A DNA stretch of 14,851 bases from Clostridiales bacterium (lineage in GTDB: Bacteria; Bacillota_A; Clostridia; Saccharofermentanales; Saccharofermentanaceae). The position numbers were made by a program, and so were the translations under genes. The notes under the pieces were generated by a model. It saw only the letters and a list, made by a program, of their open reading frames with translations. It was not told where the DNA came from and ran no database searches. The stretch is taken from contig JAGCGE010000172.1 of NCBI GenBank assembly GCA_017649745.1, forward strand, positions 1 through 14,851, written 5' to 3'. Positions 5,935 through 11,503 of this stretch are shown here, one piece after another; position 1 is the first letter of the stretch, and each line of letters opens with the position of its first letter.

Positions 5935-7854
5935 TTATTCATACTTCATATAATACATAGTCGAGTCCTCATCATAAGTCTCGAATCCATACTTATCATA
6001 TATCATTTTAGCCCTATTATTCTTTTTGTTAACACTAAGATTAGTAGCGCCAAGATCTTTGACAGCATGGTCGAGCATAGAATATCCAAGTCCTTTGCCT
6101 TGGTTGTCTCCATAAACTTCTATACCTTGAATCCATACAGTTCCATCATCTTTCTTTTCCGTATTGACCATCCCGGCAAGTTTACCATTCTTAAAATATA
6201 ATTCACCGGTTGTGTTTTTATTAACACGTACATGAGAAAGTTGAGGCGCTTGAGATTTGTATTCTCGTATTGCATCCTTTGTTAGAGTTTGATTATCATA
6301 TTGTTTTAAAATATCATTTGACGATTTGGCTGGTTCTTTACGCTTATTATTAATTCCTAACTTTTCATAAGCAGAATCCTTTGCATAAATATAATTGTCA
6401 CCAATAGGATCTTTTATGAATCCATTCTTCTCGGCAACTCGTATCGATGCTTTGTTGGATTTGTCAACTGGCCACCACATTGTGTCAATATCATTTTGGT
6501 TATCGAACCAATCAACCAGATCGCTAACCATTTTCGTACCGACACCTTTACTTTTATTCTTAACTCCAATACCAATTTCAACACCATTGGTATCGTCGAC
6601 ATTCTGGTTTTTAGGAATTTTCTCAGCGACTAAAAATCCATCATCAGATATAAAGTTGTATGCAGTGGTTTTCTTGTAATGATCTAAACTCTTAAAATAG
6701 TTCTCAGGTTCATAAGTAGAATCTGGATCTATGAGCTTTCGATCTTTATACGACATGGATTTGTAGAACTCATTTATTCGCATCCAATTCTTAGTTGAAA
6801 TATCATTTGCGGTATTGTATGCAGCATCTCTATGTAGAGGATAAGGGGGACCATTTTTAATTCCCCATTGCTGACCCTTGACGCCATGATGTGCCAAATA
6901 TGTCTCGTCATCATGAGGTCTAAGCACTCGCTCACCAAAAACTCCAGAATGCTTTACTTTAGATGAAGCAGAAAAGGATGGAATATCAAAGACATTAGGA
7001 GGATCTGATACATTATTAGCAAGTGCGTTCATTTGTCCTATCAAGTATTCTCGTCGTGAAGGACTAGTACTTGCTTGTCTAACCTCTTCATACAATGGAA
7101 CTTTAAGCTCTTTTGCTGCTTGGCTTAATGGCGTTTGAAATTGAACCTCAAATATCATTCCATCAGGAGATTGATACGAACTTTGTACTGCTTTGTGACT
7201 TACTTTTCCATTCTTAAAACCCTCAAAAAAGTTTTTACATTTCCTTTCAGAATATCCTTTTTCGGTTAACGATTGTTGAACGGATCTATAAGTATCTGTA
7301 AAGTTCTTATCGTTTGCTAGAACAGTATATCGAATAGTATCATTAATACCAGATGCTGCTTGCTCCATCGATATGCCATCGCTTTTCGAATCCGAACCTA
7401 TTTTAGCAGCAATAGACGTCGGTTGTTTCAATCTATAGTCCAAACCGTACATAGTAGCATTGCTCTTTTTGACAACATCTAAAATATCATTTGTTATCTT
7501 AGGTTCTTCTTTTGAAGCTTTATCGAAAAGTTTGTTGGCTAAAGATATGCATTTGTCTGCTTCTTCATCTGTCAGCATTCCTCTAGCTTTTACTGTGTCT
7601 TTATTGATTGGCATAGCTTTAAACGGCAAATACTTTGTTGTAGCTTTAGACTTAACAATATCTGCTTCTGACTTTACAGAATATCTAAGTTTTCCGGCTT
7701 TAGTTAAAGATCCATCAGGGTTTTGATACCTTCTAATACCCCAATGCATTCCTTTGACACCATGATGTGATAAATATCCATCATTGTCATTAGCTTCAGT
7801 ATCATGAAGCCTTTTTTGTTTTTCTATACCTAAATATACTTTTTCGAGAAACAT
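5935..7854 (-). CDS. Multidomain HHGVKG protein with RelA/SpoT-like and two GNAT domains (639 aa)
   Basis: ATG at 7854 overlaps the preceding stop (TAATG) and has GGAG 5 nt upstream. Order of parts: residues 27-45 YLSHHGVKGMHWGIRRYQN, followed by NPDGSLTKAGKLRY; about 134-285 a RelA/SpoT-like nucleotidyltransferase domain (YRLKQPTSIAAK at 140-151, a NDTIRYTVL strand at 171-179, GY at 200, SHKAV, and FEVQFQT at 235-241 like the EVQIRT of alarmone synthetases); 319-333 a second YLAHHGVKGQQWGIK; about 395-490 a GNAT domain (VEIGIGV, then KGVGTKM, then ASIRVAEKNGF); about 545-639 a second GNAT domain (WIQGIEV, GDNQGKGLGYSML, NNRAKMIYDKYGFE). HHGVKG-type motifs recur in Firmicutes phage proteins in my memory, often next to enzymes. 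Likely a precursor carrying several effectors; that use is inference. The RelA/SpoT call rests on motif order only. Confidence 0.85.
   Translation of the reverse strand: MFLEKVYLGIEKQKRLHDTEANDNDGYLSHHGVKGMHWGIRRYQNPDGSLTKAGKLRYSVKSEADIVKSKATTKYLPFKAMPINKDTVKARGMLTDEEADKCISLANKLFDKASKEEPKITNDILDVVKKSNATMYGLDYRLKQPTSIAAKIGSDSKSDGISMEQAASGINDTIRYTVLANDKNFTDTYRSVQQSLTEKGYSERKCKNFFEGFKNGKVSHKAVQSSYQSPDGMIFEVQFQTPLSQAAKELKVPLYEEVRQASTSPSRREYLIGQMNALANNVSDPPNVFDIPSFSASSKVKHSGVFGERVLRPHDDETYLAHHGVKGQQWGIKNGPPYPLHRDAAYNTANDISTKNWMRINEFYKSMSYKDRKLIDPDSTYEPENYFKSLDHYKKTTAYNFISDDGFLVAEKIPKNQNVDDTNGVEIGIGVKNKSKGVGTKMVSDLVDWFDNQNDIDTMWWPVDKSNKASIRVAEKNGFIKDPIGDNYIYAKDSAYEKLGINNKRKEPAKSSNDILKQYDNQTLTKDAIREYKSQAPQLSHVRVNKNTTGELYFKNGKLAGMVNTEKKDDGTVWIQGIEVYGDNQGKGLGYSMLDHAVKDLGATNLSVNKKNNRAKMIYDKYGFETYDEDSTMYYMKYE
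6193..6203 (-). promoter_or_regulatory. AATTATATTTT 11-mer inside the GNAT coding region
   Basis: An exact copy of the 11-mer inside a gene, read as GAA TTA TAT TTT AAG (E L Y F K). In the copy at 4490-4500, in another gene, it is read AAT TAT ATT TTA (N Y I L). The different reading frames argue that the DNA or RNA word, not the peptide, is what recurs. Confidence 0.3.
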
Positions 7855-8414
7855 TACTTCTCCAGATCTGCATTGTATTCACCAGGTTCTAGTTCATCAT
7901 CATAGTCGTCGATATCGGCATTGTACTCATCGGGTTCTAGAGTATCTAAATCAGGTTCGGCAAGCTCCTCGATAGCATTCAAGTATTCATCATTATCTTC
8001 ATGTAAAATATCAATCTTATCGACAATCTCAATTGGCTGTTCATCGAGATCATGCGTGTAATCCATAATAACCTCAGCATTACTTAGGTCAAGAATATCA
8101 CTTGGATGAACTTCAACATAAGGAATATTGTAGAATGCACAGATCATGTGCTCTATAATACATCCCGTGGCTGTTGACCATTCTGGTGAAAATATAACTA
8201 AATCAGCCTGAGCAAGCGTGTCTATAGACTTGGCAAGATACCATACGCTTTCGTTTAAAATATCACTAGGCGGATTACCATTCACGTACGAATCTATCAA
8301 TTCGAACTCTTCATCGAAGTTCGCTTCGGCAACCATACGAAGATCTTTCATTTCCTCAAGAATATCAAACTCATCACGATTGCGCATAGGAAGACTTACG
8401 AACAACTTTGCCAT
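7854..8414 (-). CDS. Nucleoside 2-deoxyribosyltransferase-like (DUF4406-type) protein with acidic repeat tail (186 aa)
   Basis: ATG at 8414 with GAAAGGAT 6 nt upstream. Residues 1-102 resemble the DUF4406/nucleoside 2-deoxyribosyltransferase fold: KLFVSLPM at the start, VWYLAKSIDTLAQADLVIF at 57-75, WSTATGCIIEHMICAFYNIPYV at 79-100, with Glu88 at the place of the conserved acid. This fold binds nucleosides or nucleotide sugars. Residues 130-186 are very acidic and carry an imperfect 16-residue direct repeat (EPDEYNAD at 160-167, EPGEYNAD at 176-183), also visible in the DNA near 7870 and 7918. The stop overlaps the start of the 639-residue gene, so the two are coupled and may act together. 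Whether the enzyme is active cannot be judged. Confidence 0.8.
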   Translation of the reverse strand: MAKLFVSLPMRNRDEFDILEEMKDLRMVAEANFDEEFELIDSYVNGNPPSDILNESVWYLAKSIDTLAQADLVIFSPEWSTATGCIIEHMICAFYNIPYVEVHPSDILDLSNAEVIMDYTHDLDEQPIEIVDKIDILHEDNDEYLNAIEELAEPDLDTLEPDEYNADIDDYDDELEPGEYNADLEK

Positions 8415-8429
8415 GTTTAAATCCTTTCA

Positions 8430-8440
8430 AAAATATAATT
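8430..8440 (-). promoter_or_regulatory. AATTATATTTT motif upstream of the 8414 operon
   Basis: Exact 11-mer 15 nt before the ATG and 6 nt 5' of GAAAGGAT. The 40-nt gap between the upstream terminator and this gene holds nothing else that looks like a promoter. Confidence 0.35.
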
Positions 8441-8444
8441 AGTC

Positions 8445-8479
8445 AGAAAAAGAAAGGAGCCGTAATTTCTACGACTCCT
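8445..8479 (-). terminator. Rho-independent terminator of the 8490-8741 gene
   Basis: On the minus strand AGGAGTCGTA, a 5-nt loop and TACGGCTCCT form a 10-bp stem with one G-U pair (8455-8479), followed by TTCTTTTTC. It lies 10 nt after the stop codon. Confidence 0.88.
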
Positions 8480-8489
8480 CTCCTATTAC

Positions 8490-8741
8490 TTACTCGGTCT
8501 CGTCTTCAACAAGTTCTAACTCTACTGGTTCATCTTCTGAAATATCAATTTCAGGCAACGTGTTCACTTCATCAACCTGACCCTCCAAAAGAAGATCATC
8601 TGAGTTGTTGTTGCTAGTTGCGACAATAGCTATGCCGCCTAGCAGTACAGCCACTCCAGATATAATCTTCATTTTGGTCGCGGTGTCCAAACTCAACACC
8701 ATTTTAACACCCGATTTCAACATCTTAAAAATCGAACCCAT
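8490..8741 (-). CDS. Small single-span membrane protein with acidic tail (83 aa), cassette I
   Basis: The open frame runs back to 8834, but ATG at 8741 (MGSIFKMLKSG) has AAAAGGAGA 6 nt upstream and the region before it is the promoter and leader. A basic amphipathic N-terminus (1-24) is followed by one hydrophobic segment at about 25-43 (KIISGVAVLLGGIAIVATS) and a strongly acidic C-terminus (EIDISEDEPVELELVEDETE). It is monocistronic, with promoter 8787-8812, 5' hairpin 8770-8781 and its own terminator. No family recognised. The charge layout suggests a membrane anchor with an exposed acidic tail. Confidence 0.8.
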   Translation of the reverse strand: MGSIFKMLKSGVKMVLSLDTATKMKIISGVAVLLGGIAIVATSNNNSDDLLLEGQVDEVNTLPEIDISEDEPVELELVEDETE

Positions 8742-8769
8742 AACTGTCTCCTTTTCTGTTGAGACCTTC

Positions 8770-8781
8770 GACCTTTCGGTC
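8770..8781 (-). promoter_or_regulatory. GNRA tetraloop hairpin at the predicted 5' end of the cassette I mRNA
   Basis: GACC-GAAA-GGTC is a perfect 4-bp stem with a GAAA tetraloop, placed about 5 nt after the -10, so it sits at the transcript 5' end. It probably stabilises the short mRNA (inference). Confidence 0.5.
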
Positions 8782-8786
8782 CTGTC

Positions 8787-8812
8787 ATTATACAAGCCGT
8801 TATTTTTGCGAG
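8787..8812 (-). promoter_or_regulatory. CTCGCAAA-type promoter with consensus -10, cassette I
   Basis: On the minus strand CTCGCAAAAA (8803-8812), 10 nt (TAACGGCTTG), then a perfect TATAAT (8787-8792), preceded by TG one base away and followed by GACAGG. The best of the four promoters and the one that fixes the register of the others. An AATTATATTTT 11-mer (8813-8823) abuts it upstream and overlaps the stop of the preceding gene. Confidence 0.7.
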
Positions 8813-8821
8813 AAAATATAA

Positions 8822-9013
8822 TTACGCATACCATTTAGGAGTAGTACGGAACAATTTAATACCTTCATCATAGCCAAGCGACGAAAGAGTTTTGCAAAGA
8901 AGTTCGTCCATTTCAATGTGACATACCTCTTCATCAATCCTTTCATTATACCACTTTTTCTTAATGGCTTTTAGTTGTGATACAAACTCATCTGGGGAAA
9001 TTTTCTCATTCAT
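8822..9013 (-). CDS. Small conserved phage protein ending PKWYA (63 aa)
   Basis: ATG at 9013 with AAAGGA about 10 nt upstream; a TTG at 9022 is possible but would overlap the preceding stop and lie too close to that site. The sequence MNEKISPDEFVSQLKAIKKK continues into HIEMDELLCKTLSSLGYDEG and ends KLFRTTPKWYA. I recognise this pattern (HxExDxLLCxxLxxLGY...KWYA) from many hypothetical proteins of Firmicutes phages and hosts; no function is established to my knowledge. It lies 5 nt after the gene at 9019-9282. Confidence 0.78.
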   Translation of the reverse strand: MNEKISPDEFVSQLKAIKKKWYNERIDEEVCHIEMDELLCKTLSSLGYDEGIKLFRTTPKWYA

Positions 9014-9018
9014 AAATA

Positions 9019-9282
9019 TCAATCCTTTTTCTGAATGTGCAATAGCTCTTCTTCGGGGATGTAATAGTATTCAATACTTTCAATGTTAGCGTTCTTCTTA
9101 AAAGAGAATACTCTTTTACCATTATACAAATATACATCGCACTTTCTAAAACGAGTAGCTTGAGTTCGATCTATAGGTTCATAAATATCATTGTTTGTAG
9201 CTTCGATACCGATCCATATCCACGAATCAGTATCGATTAGTCCAATGTTGTTGGGCTTTAATTCAGGTATTATAGTATACAT
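9019..9282 (-). CDS. Hypothetical beta-rich protein (87 aa)
   Basis: ATG at 9282 with GGGAG 4 nt upstream. The sequence is beta-rich and acidic (DTDSWIWIGIEA, DVYLYNGKRVFSFKK, YYYIPEEEL) with many aromatic residues and no membrane segment. No family recognised. Only 19 nt separate it from the gene at 9302; the gap holds TTATATTT just 5' of the ribosome binding site. It probably forms an operon 9580-8822 with its two neighbours. Confidence 0.72.
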   Translation of the reverse strand: MYTIIPELKPNNIGLIDTDSWIWIGIEATNNDIYEPIDRTQATRFRKCDVYLYNGKRVFSFKKNANIESIEYYYIPEEELLHIQKKD

Positions 9283-9301
9283 GCTACTCCCAAATATAAA
9301 T

Positions 9302-9580
9302 TTATTTAGTAAAGACTAATGCTCTTTTTGGAACGGATAATCTATCTTCAATTACATCACAAATTTTTTCAATGTCTGATGGAACGTCAGATAATATAAT
9401 TAATTCGAGATGCATTCGATTATCGTTTCCTATATACCAACCATTAGATTCTATTTGAAATCCACCTTCTATCGCAATTGCTCGTTTAATATTATCGAAA
9501 AAATTATTTGCGAATTCTTTAAGTTTAGATCTATTTGATGCGTTTACAAAAATATTTGTGGATACATCTAAAATATGCAT
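9302..9580 (-). CDS. Hypothetical small alpha/beta protein (92 aa)
   Basis: ATG at 9580 with AAAGGATGG 5 nt upstream. Layout: strand (ILDVSTNIFVNA), helix (SKLKEFANNFFDNIKRAIAI), two strands (GGFQIESNGWYIG, HLELIILSD), helix (SDIEKICDVIEDRLS), last strand (KRALVFT). This looks like a ferredoxin-like fold, but no family is recognised. It is the first gene after the RNA elements at 9607-9857; the nearest G-rich-loop hairpin ends only 26 nt before the ATG, close enough to affect initiation. Confidence 0.7.
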   Translation of the reverse strand: MHILDVSTNIFVNASNRSKLKEFANNFFDNIKRAIAIEGGFQIESNGWYIGNDNRMHLELIILSDVPSDIEKICDVIEDRLSVPKRALVFTK

Positions 9581-9606
9581 TAGTCCATCCTTTACTTTTT
9601 TCTAAA

Positions 9607-9711
9607 GTAGCTAATCCCACCACACCATTTAGCTACACGTTTACCATTTTCTTTCATATAATCGAAGGGGCAACGATGGGGACATTCCAATAGATTCAAA
9701 TGAAAGAAAAT
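9607..9711 (-). ncRNA. G-loop RNA element, third (variant) copy
   Basis: In the minus direction a perfect 12-bp helix (9700-9711 with 9646-9657) encloses 42 nt rich in C (TCCCCA and GCCCCT). Nine nt later comes a hairpin with stem GTAGCTAA/TTAGCTAC (9607-9614 with 9629-9636). Counting one more T-A pair and a bulge, its loop is GGTGTGGTGGG. Order and loop match the elements at 9745-9857 and 11823-11932, although helix and spacer lengths differ. CCCA in the enclosed loop could pair with TGGG in the hairpin loop (inference). A frame reading ECPHRCPFDYM...WCGG crosses the element but has no ATG start before its cysteines and is more likely incidental. Confidence 0.5.
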
Positions 9712-9744
9712 ATAAACCCCAAAACATTAATTACTATGAGAAAT

Positions 9745-9857
9745 ATAACTAACCCCACCCTCCGTTAGTTATAATAAAGTATTCTGAATCAAAACAGGCA
9801 AACGCAAAGACGTAGAAAGGATACAAAGTTAGGAGGATCTATCGATTCAAATACTTT
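9745..9857 (-). ncRNA. G-loop RNA element, copy A
   Basis: In the minus direction: AAAGTATT-t-GAATC (9857-9844) pairs with GATTC-ag-AATACTTT (9790-9776), 13 bp with a small internal loop, enclosing 53 nt; then 3 nt; then a perfect 9-bp hairpin ATAACTAAC/GTTAGTTAT (9745-9772) with loop GGAGGGTGGG. Helix strands are 14 and 15 nt, the gap is 3 nt and the loop is identical to copy B at 11823-11932, while the stem sequences differ. The enclosed region contains TCCTCC, able to pair with GGAGGG of the loop as a pseudoknot. TTATATTT follows the hairpin in both copies. Confidence 0.6.
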
Positions 9858-9869
9858 CCCAAAATATAA

Positions 9870-10034
9870 TTACTTTTTCAAAATGACGAAAACCTCATAT
9901 CGACATTTTCGAATACAAGCATGAAGTTTTCTACGTTGAACTTCAGAAATTGATTTGTCATCTTTTAATTCTTCAACGTGATCCAAAATAGAATCGAAAT
10001 CGTTCTTAATCTTATCAAACTGTTTGTTCTCCAT
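9870..10034 (-). CDS. Small helical protein (54 aa)
   Basis: ATG at 10034 with AAAGG 9 nt upstream; TAA at 9870-9872. The sequence starts MENKQFDKIKNDFDSILDHV and continues EELKDDKSISEVQRRKLHAC, ending EVFVILKK. It reads as two or three amphipathic helices, probably a small coiled-coil or adaptor protein. Two cysteines lie near the end (HACIRKC). No family recognised. AATTATATTTT occurs both just before its ribosome binding site (10051-10061) and at its stop codon (9861-9871). Confidence 0.7.
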   Translation of the reverse strand: MENKQFDKIKNDFDSILDHVEELKDDKSISEVQRRKLHACIRKCRYEVFVILKK

Positions 10035-10050
10035 GTTTATTAACCTTTCT

Positions 10051-10061
10051 AAAATATAATT
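10051..10061 (-). promoter_or_regulatory. AATTATATTTT motif between the 10062 and 10034 genes
   Basis: Exact 11-mer filling most of the 27-nt gap, 16 nt before the ATG and 2 nt 5' of GAAAGG. Confidence 0.35.
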
Positions 10062-10589
10062 CTACAACAGAGTCATACCAGATCCATACAATTGGTTATT
10101 ACGTACAACACGCTCAATAGTTTTGGCGCCATTTTCAATGGCCTTGGCATTACGCTCAGCAATATCATACTCGGTCTTAGCCATACGCTTCGACTTTTCA
10201 TCCTCTATACGGAGTTGCTCACGCTTTGTTTTCTCTTCTTCTTGGAGTCTCTTATGATTCCAATATGACTCTGGAGCATCTTTTTCAAATTCACGAATTG
10301 CTTTTTCCTTTTCGTCTGCTCGATTACGCTTATCGATTTCGAGACGATACTCGGTATCAAGCTTTGCCTTATTAGTTTCAAGTTCGGCATTGGTTGCTGC
10401 TTCTTTGGCAGACCAATACTCAGGAGGTAGAGCTGCTTCTTTCTCTACCTTATAAAGTTCGAGACGTTTAGTCTCACGCTTAGCATTCTCTTGCTTAGTA
10501 ATATTGCGCTGATTTTCGGTAAAAATATACGCAACACCAGCAGTTACGATTCCGCTAATAGCAAGAATAAGCTTGAATTCATTAGTCAT
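10062..10589 (-). CDS. Membrane-anchored coiled-coil protein with internal repeats (175 aa)
   Basis: The frame is open to 10694, but ATG at 10589 (MTNEFKLILAISG) with AAAGTGGTG 4 nt upstream is the better start; the longer form would overlap the previous gene. One hydrophobic segment at about 6-24 (KLILAISGIVTAGVAYIF), then some 140 residues of highly charged helix rich in Lys, Glu and Arg. A repeat is visible: PPEYW at 55-59 and APESYW at 105-110, about 50 residues apart, each followed by a KRxxxE helix; TEYRLEIDKRNRA and TEYDIAERNAKA echo each other. Ends YGSGMTLL. Spanin-like or scaffold-like roles are possible, not shown. Confidence 0.75.
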   Translation of the reverse strand: MTNEFKLILAISGIVTAGVAYIFTENQRNITKQENAKRETKRLELYKVEKEAALPPEYWSAKEAATNAELETNKAKLDTEYRLEIDKRNRADEKEKAIREFEKDAPESYWNHKRLQEEEKTKREQLRIEDEKSKRMAKTEYDIAERNAKAIENGAKTIERVVRNNQLYGSGMTLL

Positions 10590-10604
10590 GTTACACCACT
10601 TTCT

Positions 10605-10619
10605 ATCGAGTCTATTTGT
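10605..10619. promoter_or_regulatory. Small palindrome in the 10589 leader
   Basis: TTTGT-T-ACAAA is a perfect inverted repeat without a loop in the 40-nt gap between two genes, so it suits a DNA operator better than an RNA hairpin. No second copy was seen; low weight. Confidence 0.2.
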
Positions 10620-10629
10620 TACAAATAAA

Positions 10630-10881
10630 TTACAAAATATCAGAATCAATATCGTCAATGGACGGATCAGATGGACGAAGAAGATCGAGTTCATCTAGTA
10701 CTTCGAACTCAGATTTTTCATAAGCGTGTGCTCCATTGAGAAAAGAAGTTTTAGTAATATAACCTATACCAAATACTATAGGAATAAGTCCGAATATAAT
10801 GTCCTTAATGGTTCTTTTATCAGGTCGTGGCTTAATCGGATGACTGGGATCGTTAATCCAACCGAAATTATTTCTTTTCAT
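10630..10881 (-). CDS. Small single-span membrane protein (83 aa)
   Basis: ATG at 10881 (MKRNNFGWINDP) overlaps the end of the previous gene by 14 nt and has the purine-rich AAGAAGAGA just upstream; a TTG at 10920 is the only longer option and lies within the previous gene. Basic N-terminus with a DPSHPIKPRPDK stretch, one hydrophobic segment at about 29-44 (IFGLIPIVFGIGYIT) and a strongly acidic C-terminus (EFEVLDELDLL, then DDIDSDIL). Same charge plan as the protein at 8490-8741, but without a cassette promoter. Function unknown. Confidence 0.72.
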   Translation of the reverse strand: MKRNNFGWINDPSHPIKPRPDKRTIKDIIFGLIPIVFGIGYITKTSFLNGAHAYEKSEFEVLDELDLLRPSDPSIDDIDSDIL

Positions 10882-11230
10882 TTGTCTCTTCTTTCTTTCT
10901 TTCCGTTTTTTCTGTTTCAAATATAAATAAAGTTCGTTTCACAGCCTCCTTAGTATTCTTGCCCTTTACTTTTGCACCACAATATGGACAAAACTTAACA
11001 TAAACTCCTATGGGATTTTTACAGTTAGAACATTCTGCATGCCCTATTGCATAATCATCTCCCATAGTAATATCAATGTAGCATTCTTCACGAGGCACGT
11101 AAATCACGACATCGTTTTCCAATAGTGAACGATGTACATGTAGCTTTCCGGGATATGCGCATTCATCTTTCATATAACTCAAGTTTATATGGCTCAAATA
11201 AATATCTTGTGTTTTGTTTTGATCTATCAT
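10868..11230 (-). CDS. Zinc-ribbon protein (120 aa)
   Basis: ATG at 11230 (MIDQNKTQDIY) with AAGGAGA 10 nt upstream; the frame is open further but no better site exists. The second half holds a four-cysteine ribbon, CSNC near residue 70 and CPYCGAKVKG near 83, the common rubredoxin-like knuckle pair. The first part is beta-rich. The C-terminus is a Lys/Glu-rich tail (KTERKKEETNEKK). Many phages carry such small ribbon proteins; the target (DNA, RNA or protein) cannot be told. It overlaps the next gene by 14 nt and follows a possible 27-residue ORF. Confidence 0.78.
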   Translation of the reverse strand: MIDQNKTQDIYLSHINLSYMKDECAYPGKLHVHRSLLENDVVIYVPREECYIDITMGDDYAIGHAECSNCKNPIGVYVKFCPYCGAKVKGKNTKEAVKRTLFIFETEKTERKKEETNEKK

Positions 11231-11231
11231 G

Positions 11232-11315
11232 CTATAGCATTCTCCTTGTATTATTCGTACAGTAAATATCATACAAATTTTGAATCATTCGTTTTAGATC
11301 GTAGTTCATGTTCAT
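11232..11315 (-). CDS. Possible 27-residue coupled ORF
   Basis: ATG at 11313-11315 overlaps the TGA of the zinc-ribbon gene before it (ATGA), with AAAGGAAAG a few nt upstream, and the TAG lies one base before the next ATG (TAGCATG). The peptide reads MNMNYDLKRMIQNLYDIYCT and ends NNTRRML. The fit between the neighbours and the good binding site speak for translation; the small size speaks against certainty. Confidence 0.4.
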   Translation of the reverse strand: MNMNYDLKRMIQNLYDIYCTNNTRRML

Positions 11316-11503
11316 TTACTTTCCTTTTCGAAATACTTGATCATGTCACTTTGGAATGTTCCGCTTTTTGGTTTGAAAATATCCCTTTTACAAGGAGGAG
11401 TTCTTTTTAGTTTACATTCGTATTCGTGCCATGCTCCATGTTCATTATGGTTAATTCGTTTTCCATAAAAACATTGAGGGCACCAAATATCATTATGATG
11501 CAT
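11312..11503 (-). CDS. Small four-cysteine zinc-binding protein (63 aa)
   Basis: ATG at 11503 (MHHNDIWCPQC) lies inside the end of the upstream gene with only a weak AATGGGC site, so coupling is likely; a TTG at 11515 is the alternative. CPQC at 8-11 and a second pair in ECKLKRTPPC near 29-38 would make a zinc knuckle; basic residues surround them (KLKR, CKRD). It precedes another ribbon protein, so two small zinc proteins are made side by side. No family recognised. Confidence 0.68.
   Translation of the reverse strand: MHHNDIWCPQCFYGKRINHNEHGAWHEYECKLKRTPPCKRDIFKPKSGTFQSDMIKYFEKESK

Noticed and set aside
9600..9700. Small zinc-finger protein reading ECPHRCPFDYM...WCGGISYFRKK
   Set aside because: It has no ATG start before the cysteines and no ribosome binding site, and it runs through two clear inverted repeats. 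Kept only as a remark on the RNA element.
9745..9772. G-quadruplex in GGAGGGTGGGG
   Set aside because: Only three clear G-runs are present and the flanking 9-bp perfect stem with an identical loop elsewhere explains the sequence better; a two-layer quadruplex cannot be excluded.
9776..9857. c-di-GMP-I riboswitch on the plus strand, suggested by GGCAAACGCAAAG
   Set aside because: The words GCAAAC and CGCAAAG are fused without the intervening stem, and the GGGTTGCC-type closing strand is absent; the neighbouring genes run on the other strand.
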